A DNA stretch of 64,000 nucleotides from Aplidium turbinatum (GCA_918807975.1 OU964925.1:32647608-32711607), one strand, 5' to 3'; numbered from the stretch's first letter, positions 46,421 through 56,510 are shown. The notes: generated from the letters alone by a model not told the origin. Numbers and translations are program-made.

Positions 46421-49015
46421 ACAAAAGCTAGTTATCATCTTTAACATCAGGAGGTAACCTAGTAAATAGTCACCAGAAGAACGCAAATTACTTTTATTCC
46501 AAAAAAACGTTGAAAAGCAAAGGGTTAAATTTAAAAATATGCCCAGAATTTTTGAAATTTAAACCGCCACGATTAAGTGTTTATAAAAAACCGGATGAAC
46601 TCTATCAAATCATTGTAACCAGAAAGTTAAAAGAAATTAGCCGGGAATTGCGCATTGTGGAAAGCAAATATGAGGAAAACAAGAGACAGACGCTAGCAGC
46701 ACTCAGTTTCTTTCAGAAAACATGTTTAATATCTTTGTTGTCAGAACAATTTAAAGTCTTTGCAAAACAAACTCTTGATGTTCACCAAAAAAAGCTCACC
46801 AACCTCTGGCGACGACAGCGAAACAAATCTCCTAATTGTATTATAAATTTGAGTAGCAAGAAACTCAGTCTATTGGAAGAAGACGCTTTGCGGTTTGGAT
46901 TAGACCATCACATTTTGCCGAAAAAAGTTCAAATTGACAGCATAAAAACGAACATGGAACAATTAATTTACTCGGCAAGGAAAGAAAAAGAAATCACGCT
47001 TGACGATGAATCTAAGGATGAAATTAAGTTTATGGTTAAACGATTCATGTCTGATGCAAAACGTGCTTGCTCGTCAAAACGAAATCAAATAATACACCGA
47101 ACTCTGAACACTCTATCAAAAAACAAAGACATCAACATCTGTAAATTTGATAAAGGAAAAGGGACAGCAATTTTAAACACCTCGGATTACTATCTGAAAC
47201 TGGACTCTATAGTCAATGATAAATCGAAGTTTGAACGTATTTCAGACAGCGGCAAATCACATCCCATCATTTCAAAAGAAAAGTCAATTGCGTACTACAT
47301 CCGTAAGTACTTTAAAGACTTCGACAAACAATTGATAACAAAACTGATTCCATCGGGCAGTAACCCCGGTAAATTATACGGCTTGGTAAAAGTGCACAAG
47401 GAAGGTAACCCTCTTCGGCCTGTTGTTTCTATGATAGGCTCTCCGGAATATGAACTGGCAAAATTCTTAGATAGCATGATTAAACCGTACATTCCTAATT
47501 CGTATATGCTTAACTCCACAAGTCATTTTTTAGAAAAACTAAAAGATTATTCTCCGTCTTCTGGACAGATGATGGTCAGTTTTGATGTTAAATCTCTGTT
47601 TACGAACGTACCTTTGAAAGAGACTGTTAACATCATTGCTGACTACATTTATTCGGAAACAAAACCAACTCAATTACCTTTCAAGCGTGACGTATTTGTC
47701 AAGTTGATGAATTTAGCTACCGAAGGCATATTTATGTATAAAAACCAATTGTTTAAACAAATTGACGGTGTGGCCATGGGATCTCCATTGGGCCCTACTA
47801 TTGCTAATTTTTTTCTGGCACATTTGGAAACAAAATTATTTGAAAAACATCTAGCATTTCACCCGAAGTTGTTCTTACGTTACATTGATGACATTTTTGC
47901 GGTATTCAATAAAGAAACCTCATGTGAAACCTTTTTAGATATGCTGAACTCTCAACATAAAAACATTAAATTTACAATCGAAAAAGCACGTGAAACCCTT
48001 CCTTTTTTGGACGTTGAAATTAAAATTAATGCCACTGGATTTGATACTTGGGTTTGGCGCAAACCAACTCATACTGGTTTGTTTTTGAACTTTGATGCAT
48101 TATGCCCATTGAAATGGAAGTCTGGTTTGATCTTGTGCCTATTAGCTCGGGCTAAAATGATTTGCTGCAATGATGCTCTTTTTAATATTGAAATAGAGAA
48201 ATTGAAACAAATGTTTTATAATAATGGTTATCCAAAATTGTACTTTGAGAAAATATTGAATCGTTTTATCTCTGAGAATTCCAACCAAAAAGAAAAGGCT
48301 GAAAATGAGTTAAATGTGAAGCATTGCTTGTCCATTCCGTTTGTGGGAAAAGAATCCAAAACGTTTGCTCGTAAAATCGGACAGTTTATGAAAAATAAAT
48401 TTGATGTGGACGTTTTTCCTGTTTATAAAACATTTAAAATTAGTTCGTATTTTCAACTAAAGTCCCAGACGCCTTCGTCTCTCTGCTCAAATGTCGTATA
48501 TTGTTTTACATGTCCGTGTGTTTCGGCATTGACGTACATCGGTATGTCCACCAGACATTTGACCACGAGAGTACGGGAGCATCTGAACTTTAGAGACTTA
48601 AAGAAAAGTGCCATCAAGGACCATATCATGGATTGTTCTTTTTGCACTGATCAAAAATTCTCTGCTGAATCATTTAAAATTTTACGCAAAGGCAAATCCC
48701 AATTTGACACAAAAATTCAGGAAGCGTTGTTAATCAAACGCTACAATCCAAATCTAAACAAACAATTATTTGCCGGTGGCGCCTCCATTCTCCTCAATAT
48801 TTATTAGCCTAGTTGTATCACGTACTCCGTGGTGCAAATTCGTTTGTAACTCAGTCATGCAGTTGCCTTTTCTTAATGTAATTTTTCGTCTGTCTGTATG
48901 TTTTCCACTCCAGTGCTTTTAATCGTGCGTGTTTCTCGATGCTTTTAGTTAGTCAGTTAGTTACGGTAGTCACTGTCAAGAAGTGAAATTTATTGTAGTT
49001 TATAATTATTTACAG

Positions 49016-49056
49016 ATTCCTGATGAGGACTTAAGTTAAGTCGAAAACGTTTGAAT
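49016..49056 (+). ncRNA. Hammerhead ribozyme, PLE-A spacer 4
   Basis: Core CTGATGA at 49020-49026, stems as in spacer 1. Confidence 0.88.
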
Positions 49057-49092
49057 GTTGAACTATTTGTAAATATGTAATATACTGTTGTA

Positions 49093-51561
49093 ATGCTCAA
49101 CCCTGTGTTATTGTTGTGTCTTGCCTGTCTTTGGTATAAAAAAGCAAACTCTCTCCCGAAACTATATTATCATATCAGCAACAAGAGAGGTATTCCTGTA
49201 AACCAGCTCAGAAACATAGAGCGCTGCGGAAGAAAATTAGTCAAATTGAGATTGGACAAACGATATTTTGAAACATGCTTAAATTTAAAAATATGCCCAG
49301 AATTTTTGAAATTTAAACCGCCACGATTAAGTGTTTATAAAAAACCGGATGAACTCTATCAAATCATTGTAACCAGAAAGTTAAAAGAAATTAGCCGGGA
49401 ATTGCGCATTGTGGAAAGCAAATATGAGGAAAACAAGAGACAGACGCTAGCAGCACTCAGTTTCTTTCAGAAAACATGTTTAATATCTTTGTTGTCAGAA
49501 CAATTTAAAGTCTTTGCAAAACAAACTCTTGATGTTCACCAAAAAAAGCTCACCAACCTCTGGCGACGACAGCGAAACAAATCTCCTAATTGTATTATAA
49601 ATTTGAGTAGCAAGAAACTCAGTCTATTGGAAGAAGACGCTTTGCGGTTTGGATTAGACCATCACATTTTGCCGAAAAAAGTTCAAATTGACAGCATAAA
49701 AACGAACATGGAACAATTAATTTACTCGGCAAGGAAAGAAAAAGAAATCACGCTTGACGATGAATCTAAGAATGAAATTAAGTTTATGGTTAAACGATTC
49801 ATGTCTGATGCAAAACGTGCTTGCTCGTCAAAACGAAATCAAATAATACACCGAACTCTGAACACTCTATCAAAAAACAAAGACATCAAGATCTGTAAAT
49901 TTGATAAAGGAAAAGGGACAGCAATTTTAAACACCTCGGATTACTATCTGAAACTGGACTCTATAGTCAATGATAAATCGAAGTTTGAACGTATTTCAGA
50001 CAGCGGCAAATCACATCCCATCATTTCAAAAGAAAAGTCAATTGCGTACTACATCCGTAAGTACTTTAAAGACTTCGACAAACAATTGATAACAAAACTG
50101 ATTCCATCGGGCAGTAACCCCGGTAAATTATACGGCTTGGTAAAAGTGCACAAGGAAGGTAACCCTCTTCGGCCTGTTGTTTCTATGATAGGCTCTCCGG
50201 AATATGAACTGGCAAAATTCTTAGATAGCATGATTAAACCGTACATTCCTAATTCGTATATGCTTAACTCCACAAGTCATTTTTTAGAAAAACTAAAAGA
50301 TTATTCTCCGTCTTCTGGACAGATGATGGTCAGTTTTGATGTTAAATCTCTGTTTACGAACGTACCTTTGAAAGAGACTGTTAACATCATTGCTGACTAC
50401 ATTTATTCGGAAACAAAACCAACTCAATTACCTTTCAAGCGTGACGTATTTGTCAAGTTGATGAATTTAGCTACCGAAGGCATATTTATGTATAAAAACC
50501 AATTGTTTAAACAAATTGACGGTGTGGCCATGGGATCTCCATTGGGCCCTACTATTGCTAATTTTTTTCTGGCACATTTGGAAACAAAATTATTTGAAAA
50601 ACATCTAGCATTTCACCCGAAGTTGTTCTTACGTTACATTGATGACATTTTTGCGGTATTCAATAAAGAAACCTCATGTGAAACCTTTTTAGATATGCTG
50701 AACTCTCAACATAAAAACATTAAATTTACAATCGAAAAAGCACGTGAAACCCTTCCTTTTTTGGACGTTGAAATTAAAATTAATGCCACTGGATTTGATA
50801 CTTGGGTTTGGCGCAAACCAACTCATACTGGTTTGTTTTTGAACTTTGATGCATTATGCCCATTGAAATGGAAGTCTGGTTTGATCTTGTGCCTATTAGC
50901 TCGGGCTAAAATGATTTGCTGCAATGATGCTCTTTTTAATATTGAAATAGAGAAATTGAAACAAATGTTTTATAATAATGGTTATCCAAAATTGTACTTT
51001 GAGAAAATATTGAATCGTTTTATCTCTGAGAATTCCAACCAAAAAGAAAAGGCTGAAAATGAGTTAAATGTGAAGCATTGCTTGTCCATTCCGTTTGTGG
51101 GAAAAGAATCCAAAACGTTTGCTCGTAAAATCGGACAGTTTATGAAAAATAAATTTGATGTGGACGTTTTTCCTGTTTATAAAACATTTAAAATTAGTTC
51201 GTATTTTCAACTAAAGTCCCAGACGCCTTCGTCTCTCTGCTCAAATGTCGTATATTGTTTTACATGTCCGTGTGATTCGGCATTGACGTACATCGGTATG
51301 TCCACCAGACATTTGACCACGAGAGTACGGGAGCATCTGAACTTTAGAGACTTAAAGAAAATTGCCATCAAGGACCATATCATGGATTGTTCTTTTTGCA
51401 CTGATCAAAAATTCTCTGCTGAATCATTTAAAATTTTACGCAAAGGCAAATCCCAATTTGACACAAAAATTCAGGAAGCGTTGTTAATCAAACGCTACAA
51501 TCCAAATCTAAACAAACAATTATTTGCCGGTGGCGCCTCCATTCTCCTCAATATTTATTAG
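49093..51561 (+). CDS. PLE-A full-length Penelope-like reverse transcriptase, last complete unit
   Basis: 822 uninterrupted codons with the same domain layout as 34942-37410. It differs by SKNE near residue 226, CDSALTY before the TYIG box (shared with the inverted unit) and a private Ile (KKIAIKD) in the endonuclease. It is one of two complete open copies in the window, so an active source may exist or have existed here. Confidence 0.94.
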   Translation: MLNPVLLLCLACLWYKKANSLPKLYYHISNKRGIPVNQLRNIERCGRKLVKLRLDKRYFETCLNLKICPEFLKFKPPRLSVYKKPDELYQIIVTRKLKEISRELRIVESKYEENKRQTLAALSFFQKTCLISLLSEQFKVFAKQTLDVHQKKLTNLWRRQRNKSPNCIINLSSKKLSLLEEDALRFGLDHHILPKKVQIDSIKTNMEQLIYSARKEKEITLDDESKNEIKFMVKRFMSDAKRACSSKRNQIIHRTLNTLSKNKDIKICKFDKGKGTAILNTSDYYLKLDSIVNDKSKFERISDSGKSHPIISKEKSIAYYIRKYFKDFDKQLITKLIPSGSNPGKLYGLVKVHKEGNPLRPVVSMIGSPEYELAKFLDSMIKPYIPNSYMLNSTSHFLEKLKDYSPSSGQMMVSFDVKSLFTNVPLKETVNIIADYIYSETKPTQLPFKRDVFVKLMNLATEGIFMYKNQLFKQIDGVAMGSPLGPTIANFFLAHLETKLFEKHLAFHPKLFLRYIDDIFAVFNKETSCETFLDMLNSQHKNIKFTIEKARETLPFLDVEIKINATGFDTWVWRKPTHTGLFLNFDALCPLKWKSGLILCLLARAKMICCNDALFNIEIEKLKQMFYNNGYPKLYFEKILNRFISENSNQKEKAENELNVKHCLSIPFVGKESKTFARKIGQFMKNKFDVDVFPVYKTFKISSYFQLKSQTPSSLCSNVVYCFTCPCDSALTYIGMSTRHLTTRVREHLNFRDLKKIAIKDHIMDCSFCTDQKFSAESFKILRKGKSQFDTKIQEALLIKRYNPNLNKQLFAGGASILLNIY

Positions 51562-51769
51562 CCTAGTTGTATCACGTACTCCGTGGTGCAAATTCGTTTG
51601 TAACTCAGTCATGCAGTTGCCTTTTCTTAATGTAATTTTTCGTCTGTCTGTATGTTTTCCACTCCAGTGCTTTTAATCGTGCGTGTTTCTCGATGCTTTT
51701 AGTTAGTCAGTTAGTTACGGTAGTCACTGTCAAGAAGTGAAATTTATTGTAGTTTATAATTATTTACAG

Positions 51770-51810
51770 ATTCCTGATGAGGACTTAAGTTAAGTCGAAA
51801 ACGTTTGAAT
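51770..51810 (+). ncRNA. Hammerhead ribozyme, PLE-A terminal spacer
   Basis: The last hammerhead of the array, outward facing, about 110 bp from the array end at 51919. It mirrors the minus-strand copy near the left end. Confidence 0.88.
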
Positions 51811-51846
51811 GTTGAACTATTTGTAAATATGTAATATACTGTTGTA

Positions 51847-51922
51847 ATGCTCAACCCTGTGTTATTGTTGTGTCTTGCCTGTCTTTGGTATAAAAAAGCA
51901 AACTCTCTCCCGAAACTATATT
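51847..51922 (+). pseudogene. PLE-A partial unit at the right end
   Basis: The first 25 codons of a further unit, ending at the 12-bp target duplication (51920-51931). The left end of the array stops about 30 bp earlier in the same sequence, so the two outer ends are not identical in length. Confidence 0.9.
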
Positions 51923-51931
51923 TCTACATTA

Positions 51932-53359
51932 CTCCTGTACGCTACGTTGGTATTTAGCATACTAACATATCGTAGATGTTGTTTTATTTGGACAGTTGCT
52001 CATAGTACTCCCAGAGCTAAATATACTGCAAACGTGTTGCAGATAATAATCTATATCGCACCTTTAGAGGAATTCATCATTACGATTTTACATAATTCAA
52101 GAGTTTGCCGCAATAATCAGGAACGCTTTGTGTCTTATTCAAAGTATTCTTTATCTCATAAATAACAAAGCGCCATGAGACATCAAAATGACGTAGAATT
52201 GCTGTAAAGTTTATAAGTTTTGTGCAAAAAAATTAAAATGAACCAGGATACTTTGTTTTTTGTCCGATATAAACTCATCTATATTTGTCTAAATAGGTTG
52301 AATGACAGTAAATTGGCATAATTTGACGGTTACAACCGATTACACAAATATGTGAAACGTATAATGGATTTTTAGCAATGATGGGACCGCTTGAAGTACC
52401 TCTCATTCTTCATTATAGGGACGCTATGAACTCATAACGAAAATCAATGACCTAGAATTCATTACACCGTGGTGCTGACAAAACACGTTATGTATGTAGC
52501 ATGACAGGTGTTATATTATATTGTATCGACGCTCTACGAGATAAATACAAGTGAATATAGGCTACTTACAAGAATCTAAGGTACGATAAGGCGTTGTGAA
52601 ATAAATAATCGAGCAATTTTGTTATGATTATGGGGATACAACATGTATAAAAAAGAATCAAATCAAAAATAATTAAATTTGGGCTTCAGCATCTTCTAAG
52701 AAACAAGCGTATTTATGACTTCGGCAATGTCGTCGAACAAGGGTAGAGCACATAAAAAGATAAAATCGTAATGTTTGATTTGTAGTTTGTGCGATAGGCT
52801 ACAATCAAAGTAAGCAACATATTGTTACAATAATAATCAAGCATTTTACGTTGATTCAACGTAGAAATGCATCGACGAAATATCAGGAACAGACTTTCTG
52901 TAACGGAATAAAACTTGTTTATTCTATCTGGAAAGCAGCGAAATGTGGAAAGCAGTCGCAATTCTAAGGGCATTGTTCGAACACACACAAGATTGTAATT
53001 AGAACCCCACAATCCTATTTTACGCTTTTGCGGCGAAGCAACGCCTCGGGGTAGGATTAGAACGAATGTCCTAAAACGATATATTGGATAATTGGATCAC
53101 ACAGCGGGAGAAAAACTTCCCACGACAATTAACTGCTGTAATGTAGGCAGTTTCATGAAAATGTCTAGCCACCTGGGACAAAATGCTTATTGTGAAGGAC
53201 AGGAAGGTAGAAAAAAGACTAGGTTAGGTTTAAAAAATTCGCAAAGAATAAAAACTAAAAGTCAAGAAATTTCACATTTCTAGCACATTTCCTTCTGTGA
53301 AATATTTCACTACTAGAGTGGGGCGTCCTCATTTGACCCCGTGTCGTATTAAGATAGGG
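51932..53359. other. Right flank of the outer piggyBac-like element, no gene
   Basis: AT-rich DNA belonging to the element at 29236. Short open frames show no recognised domain. Confidence 0.5.
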
Positions 53360-53363
53360 TTAA

Positions 53364-53878
53364 GAAATCGTATGCCAATCAGCTAAACGCATTCTTGCAA
53401 CCGGCACCTTTCAATCACATATGCGTAATTTTTCGTCTTTTCAACGTTTTAGCTTACAGATGCTTCATTCCTCAGCGACTATGTATATCGCGTTTTGGCC
53501 GACCATTCGACAGACAGAGAATTTTAGTTTTGGTGTAAGGAGTATGTCAGAGTATGGCATAATTTTGGTGCAGCTCACTATAATATGATTTTGGTACAGT
53601 AGTGATATTACTTCTGGCTCCGTCAGTCAACGTTCAGTGTGCAGTTTCCTGGGTTGGACTTATGATTTGGATTATGTTCTGTTGTGGAAAGACGATTGCA
53701 ATCTTTTAAGTTATGTGGTGATAATAAAATCATACTTGTAATAAAGAAGCACAGACCTCGTTCTCGGATCATTTTTGCCACATTGTTGTGCCCGAAATGT
53801 CGCTGTAGACTAGTATTACAGCTAGGTATGGGCGGATAAGTTAAGTTACCCGTTGTCCGCTACACACTACAGCGACTA
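53364..53878. other. No gene recognised
   Basis: Contains an AATAAA-bearing stretch (about 53735) that could belong to an old LTR, but ends and duplication were not found. Confidence 0.3.
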
Positions 53879-54145
53879 CAGTCCCGGATTTAAGGGGGGC
53901 AGAGGGTGCAGGTACCCCGGGCCCCCCGACTTTTAAAGGGCCCTCCTACGTGGAAAAAATGTGATTTTGTGTTATTTTTTTTCTTTTAGCCTTTGAACTT
54001 TCTGCAAAATGCTGTGCAGTGGTGGATTAATGCTACTGTAGACGTAGAGGTGTTTTTTCGCGCCGTAGGCGCAAAAATTTTTTTTGCTCGGCGGTGCCCA
54101 GATCTAAAAGTTCCCCTGGCCCCCCATTAGCTAAATCTGGTCCTG
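53879..54145 (+). mobile_element. hAT MITE derived from the 7548-11983 family
   Basis: 267 bp with CAGTCCCGGATTTAAGG on the left and GCTAAATCTGGTCCTG on the right. The flanks AGCGACTA and AGCCTCTA agree at six of eight positions, an aged 8-bp duplication. Internal sequence matches both ends of the autonomous element, including the TTTTTCGCGCCGTAGGCGC block. Confidence 0.82.
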
Positions 54146-54348
54146 AGCCTCTACAGGGCATCGTGCTCTTAAACATCATTACATCTTTCTAAATTTGACC
54201 TAGGCTGTCCCCATTTGTAAAGGTGCAATGTGATGATAGCTCAACAGCAACGTCAGTCCTTTACAAAAAGTTTGGCAACTTTTTTCCTTAACAGTTGTAG
54301 TGCAGCTGTTATTTCCGCAGCACGTGATGGGCAGGATGAAGTCAATTC

Positions 54349-54392
54349 GCGGGCCGGTTCCGGCCAGCGGGCCGTAGTTTGGTGACCTCTGG
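54349..54392 (-). mobile_element. Solitary hAT-type terminus
   Basis: The reverse complement begins CCAGAGGTCACCAAACTACG followed by a GGCCCGC block, a common hAT end. No partner end is seen. Confidence 0.45.
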
Positions 54393-54779
54393 TTTAAACT
54401 AACGAGAAATATTTAAAAAGCATGTTTTATTAACTTTTTATGAAGAAACTCTTGTGCTACCTTTGTGCAACAGTAATCATAACATTATTGAAGGAATCGC
54501 CACACGATTTTATAATTGCATGTGCAAAAATTTATGTCGAAAAATCACTGAAAAAGATGCGAATACTTTCAAAAGAAAATAAAAAAGCTTTCGGCTAAGT
54601 AAACATTGACTTTCTGTACCCAAAAGTATTATTTCGGCGGTTATAGGTGAATTGTTTGTAAACAGTTGTTCGTAAAGCAATGGTTCGTAAACAACTGTTC
54701 GTAAAATCAATTCTTCGTAAAGCAATTCTTCGTATACATCAATTCTTCGTATAGGTGAATTGTTCGTAAACAGGTGATA

Positions 54780-55275
54780 GGTGAATTGTTCGTGAACAAT
54801 TGTCACGGAGAGAATGTGGGATTGCTGGGCCTGCATTTTCCTTCAATCGCACTTGGGTGACTGCCCTTTTCATGCTCTGCACACTTGGCAGTTTTGCTGC
54901 CGTGGCTTGACTGAGTCCAATAGTTTTTGCTGATACGAGGTAACTTGGGGCATCACGACTGTCTTTTGTTGCACAACGAATATTTTCCATAACCTTTGCT
55001 GCTTCGGCATGACCAGCATCTCCAGCATGATTGTGCTCACCTCTAGATTGTACAATGGCTGCCATAGCAGTTGTTACTCGTGCAGGACATTTCTTATTAA
55101 AATACTCACATTTCCAATAAGTAGTTTCTTGCCCTTGTGCGTTAAGTGCACTATAATCTTTGTAATAAAGCTGGCCACTATACAAAAGTTTGGCTTTCCT
55201 TTTTCGCCGCTCACAAACTGTAATGCCATTCAGAATCAGGGACTCTACAGTACACTCTGTCTGCTCGTCTACACT
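54780..55275 (-). pseudogene. FLYWCH zinc finger protein fragment
   Basis: An open stretch of about 165 codons on the minus strand. It begins with basic residues (ERRKRKAKL), then LYYKDYS, YWKCEYF-KKCPARV and a GEHNHAG closing motif, which together form the FLYWCH fold ligands (Cys, Cys, His, His). A further 70 residues (VMENIRCATKDS to VTQVRLKENAGPAIP) resemble the linker after FLYWCH in transposon-derived proteins. The frame runs into the terminal repeat array at its 3' end. No ATG is obvious near the start, so an upstream exon or truncation is likely. Confidence 0.65.
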
Positions 55276-55759
55276 CTACAGGTACAGCACGTCTTTAAGC
55301 ACACTTAGCACATCTCTAGCATATAGGCTAGGCTACCCTAATTGATTGTTTGTAAACAACTGTAACTGTTCTTTTTTTTTAAAGCTGTAGCCTAACTTTT
55401 ATGAACATTTGTTTACGAACAATTAGTAACTTATTACCAGTGTTGTACGTTGACGGCGTCAACTTTTTGTTGACGCTGAGGCTAGCGCCGTCAATTTATT
55501 TTTCAGTTGACGGAAGTGATAGCGACGTCAACTATTTTGCCGATTTTAAGCGTCAAGCGCTAAGCGTCATTTTTTGTTTTCATGGAAGATCTCGTTTCAC
55601 AATAAGAGTTTCACAATGTATTCTGGCCAGCGCGACTCATCCGAATTACCAGTTTTTGCGTTGGTTGGAATGGCTCCCTGGAATACACGCGGAAGACGTT
55701 CGCCAAATGGTGATCACCCATGTATTGAGAACGAGGGATCAGAGACAGAAAGCGAAAAA

Positions 55760-56510
55760 TCCATAAATGGCATCGCGGACGTTGAATATACTTCATTTCA
55801 AGAGCTCTATGCCCCTGAAAAGAGCGATGTTGGTGCAGTGGACCTCGTTAAAAGATTTATACATGCTAAACTATCACAGCACGCTTGGAACAGTGATACC
55901 TTTCCGACTAAACGTTTTCAACTTGTTTTTGAAATACAACACACCAATACCAACCAGCGCTGTTGTGGAACGCATGTTTTCACTTGGAAAGGACAATATG
56001 CGCAGGGGCGCCGGAAGCGGGGGGGAGCAGGGAGAGCGGATGCCCCCCTGCCCTCAAATTTCTGTGGATGGGGAGGGAAGAGGGGGCAATGGTGCCCTTT
56101 TAAGGTCATGTAAGCTACTGCACACTTTGCAATACACAATTTATGCTATTCGCTTTTAGCCTAATTATAATGTTCTATTCTTGCCTCAAAATAATATTCA
56201 CGACACAAAATTCTCCATCACAGTAAGTTATATTACATCATTATAAAATAGCATGATGCCCTTCCGTGCCATTGTTCTTTGTATAGCGGACGCTTGTATC
56301 ATTACTCGATAATGAGCTGATAGATGAGCATTATCGCTATATCTTATCTTAAAACTTAAAAAAATTGGCCTTTCAGCAACAAAAGTGCCCTTTTTTCATA
56401 CTCCTGTCCATCCAGTCAAAAATCGCTCCGGCGCCCCTGAATATGCGTCCCAAACGCAGCAGATTGTCAGACAAACGTTTTGAAATGCTTGTTTTTTTGC
56501 AAGGAAATAA
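55760..56510 (+). pseudogene. hAT transposase C-terminal fragment, split by a MITE
   Basis: The hAT dimerisation motif is readable as LKYNTPIPTSAVVERMFSLG up to 56002 and resumes after the MITE at 56440 with RPKRSRLSDKRFEMLVFLQG before a stop near 56510. Upstream residues fall in more than one frame, so the fragment is decayed. Confidence 0.75.
56003..56439 (+). mobile_element. hAT-type MITE, 437 bp, sister of 27547-28622
   Basis: CAGGGGCGCC and GCGCCCCTG ends with a perfect duplication AATATGCG (55995-56002 and 56440-56447). It carries the uninterrupted target of the solo LTR found in the sister copy. Confidence 0.92.

Larger units (their letters stand above)
43826..46496. mobile_element. 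PLE-B: second Penelope-like element, head-to-head pair
   Basis: Two inverted arms of about 1 kb (about 43868-44889 in minus, about 45483-46496 in plus orientation) around the 5' part of the plus copy. TTCCAAAAAAACG flanks the element (43813-43825 and 46497-46509), a 13-bp duplication within the inner piggyBac-like element. Both outer ends are 3' ends with hammerhead-like motifs facing outwards, exactly as in PLE-A. The protein is clearly a different Penelope-like family. Confidence 0.9.
40640..46524. mobile_element. Inner piggyBac-like element, non-autonomous
   Basis: Ends CACTTTGCT (left) and AGCAAAGGG (right, reverse complement CCCTTTGCT) are eight of nine matched inverted repeats, flanked by TTAA (40636-40639 and 46525-46528). 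Removing PLE-B and its duplication leaves about 3.2 kb of AT-rich DNA in which I see no transposase. G/C-run blocks sit near both ends (about 40660-40680 and 43792-43800). The pre-insertion site is known exactly from the other PLE-A units. Confidence 0.82.
40450..48807 (+). pseudogene. PLE-A unit split by a piggyBac-like element
   Basis: Residues 1-63 are at 40450-40639 and the rest at 46525-48807; the interruption is the TTAA-flanked element at 40640-46524. The target TTAA lies inside the codons for Leu-Asn (TTAAATTTA). The second part alone gives a long open frame with all catalytic motifs. It carries the DINICKF variant also found in the inverted unit. Confidence 0.93.
30189..51919. mobile_element. 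PLE-A: Penelope-like array, 2754-bp units, flanked by 12-bp duplication
   Basis: One truncated unit in minus orientation (30189 to about 32797) faces a head-to-tail series of plus units: a 5'-truncated unit, two complete-length units, one unit split by a transposon, one more complete unit, and a partial 3' end. Unit starts at 34942, 37696 and 40450, and at 49093 and 51847, give an exact 2754-bp period (2469 bp frame plus 285 bp between frames). The spacer acts as the pseudo-LTR known in Penelope elements and holds a hammerhead. ATTTCTACATTA flanks the whole array (30177-30188 and 51920-51931), so it entered the outer piggyBac-like element as one integration or grew from one. Units are almost identical. 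Confidence 0.93.
29236..53359. mobile_element. Outer piggyBac-like element, host of the nested insertions
   Basis: Perfect 16-bp terminal inverted repeats CCCTATCTTAATACGA (29236-29251 and 53344-53359), flanked by TTAA on both sides (29232-29235 and 53360-53363). Both features define the piggyBac superfamily. Without the Penelope-like array and its duplicated target the element is about 2.38 kb (29236-30188 plus 51932-53359). No transposase could be recognised in these flanks, so it is probably non-autonomous. Subterminal blocks CACGGGCTATTTTAGCCCCG (left) and a CCCCGTGTCG block (right) resemble each other in part. Confidence 0.88.

Noticed and set aside
32012-51401. Antisense frames of 74 and 64 codons repeated in each PLE-A unit
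   Set aside because: Shadows of the reverse transcriptase frame on the other strand with no recognised domain.
30189-51919. The tandem array as a pure assembly error
   Set aside because: Units differ by specific variants, one is split by a transposon, and the outer ends have a clean 12-bp duplication. Copy number could still be wrong and needs long reads.
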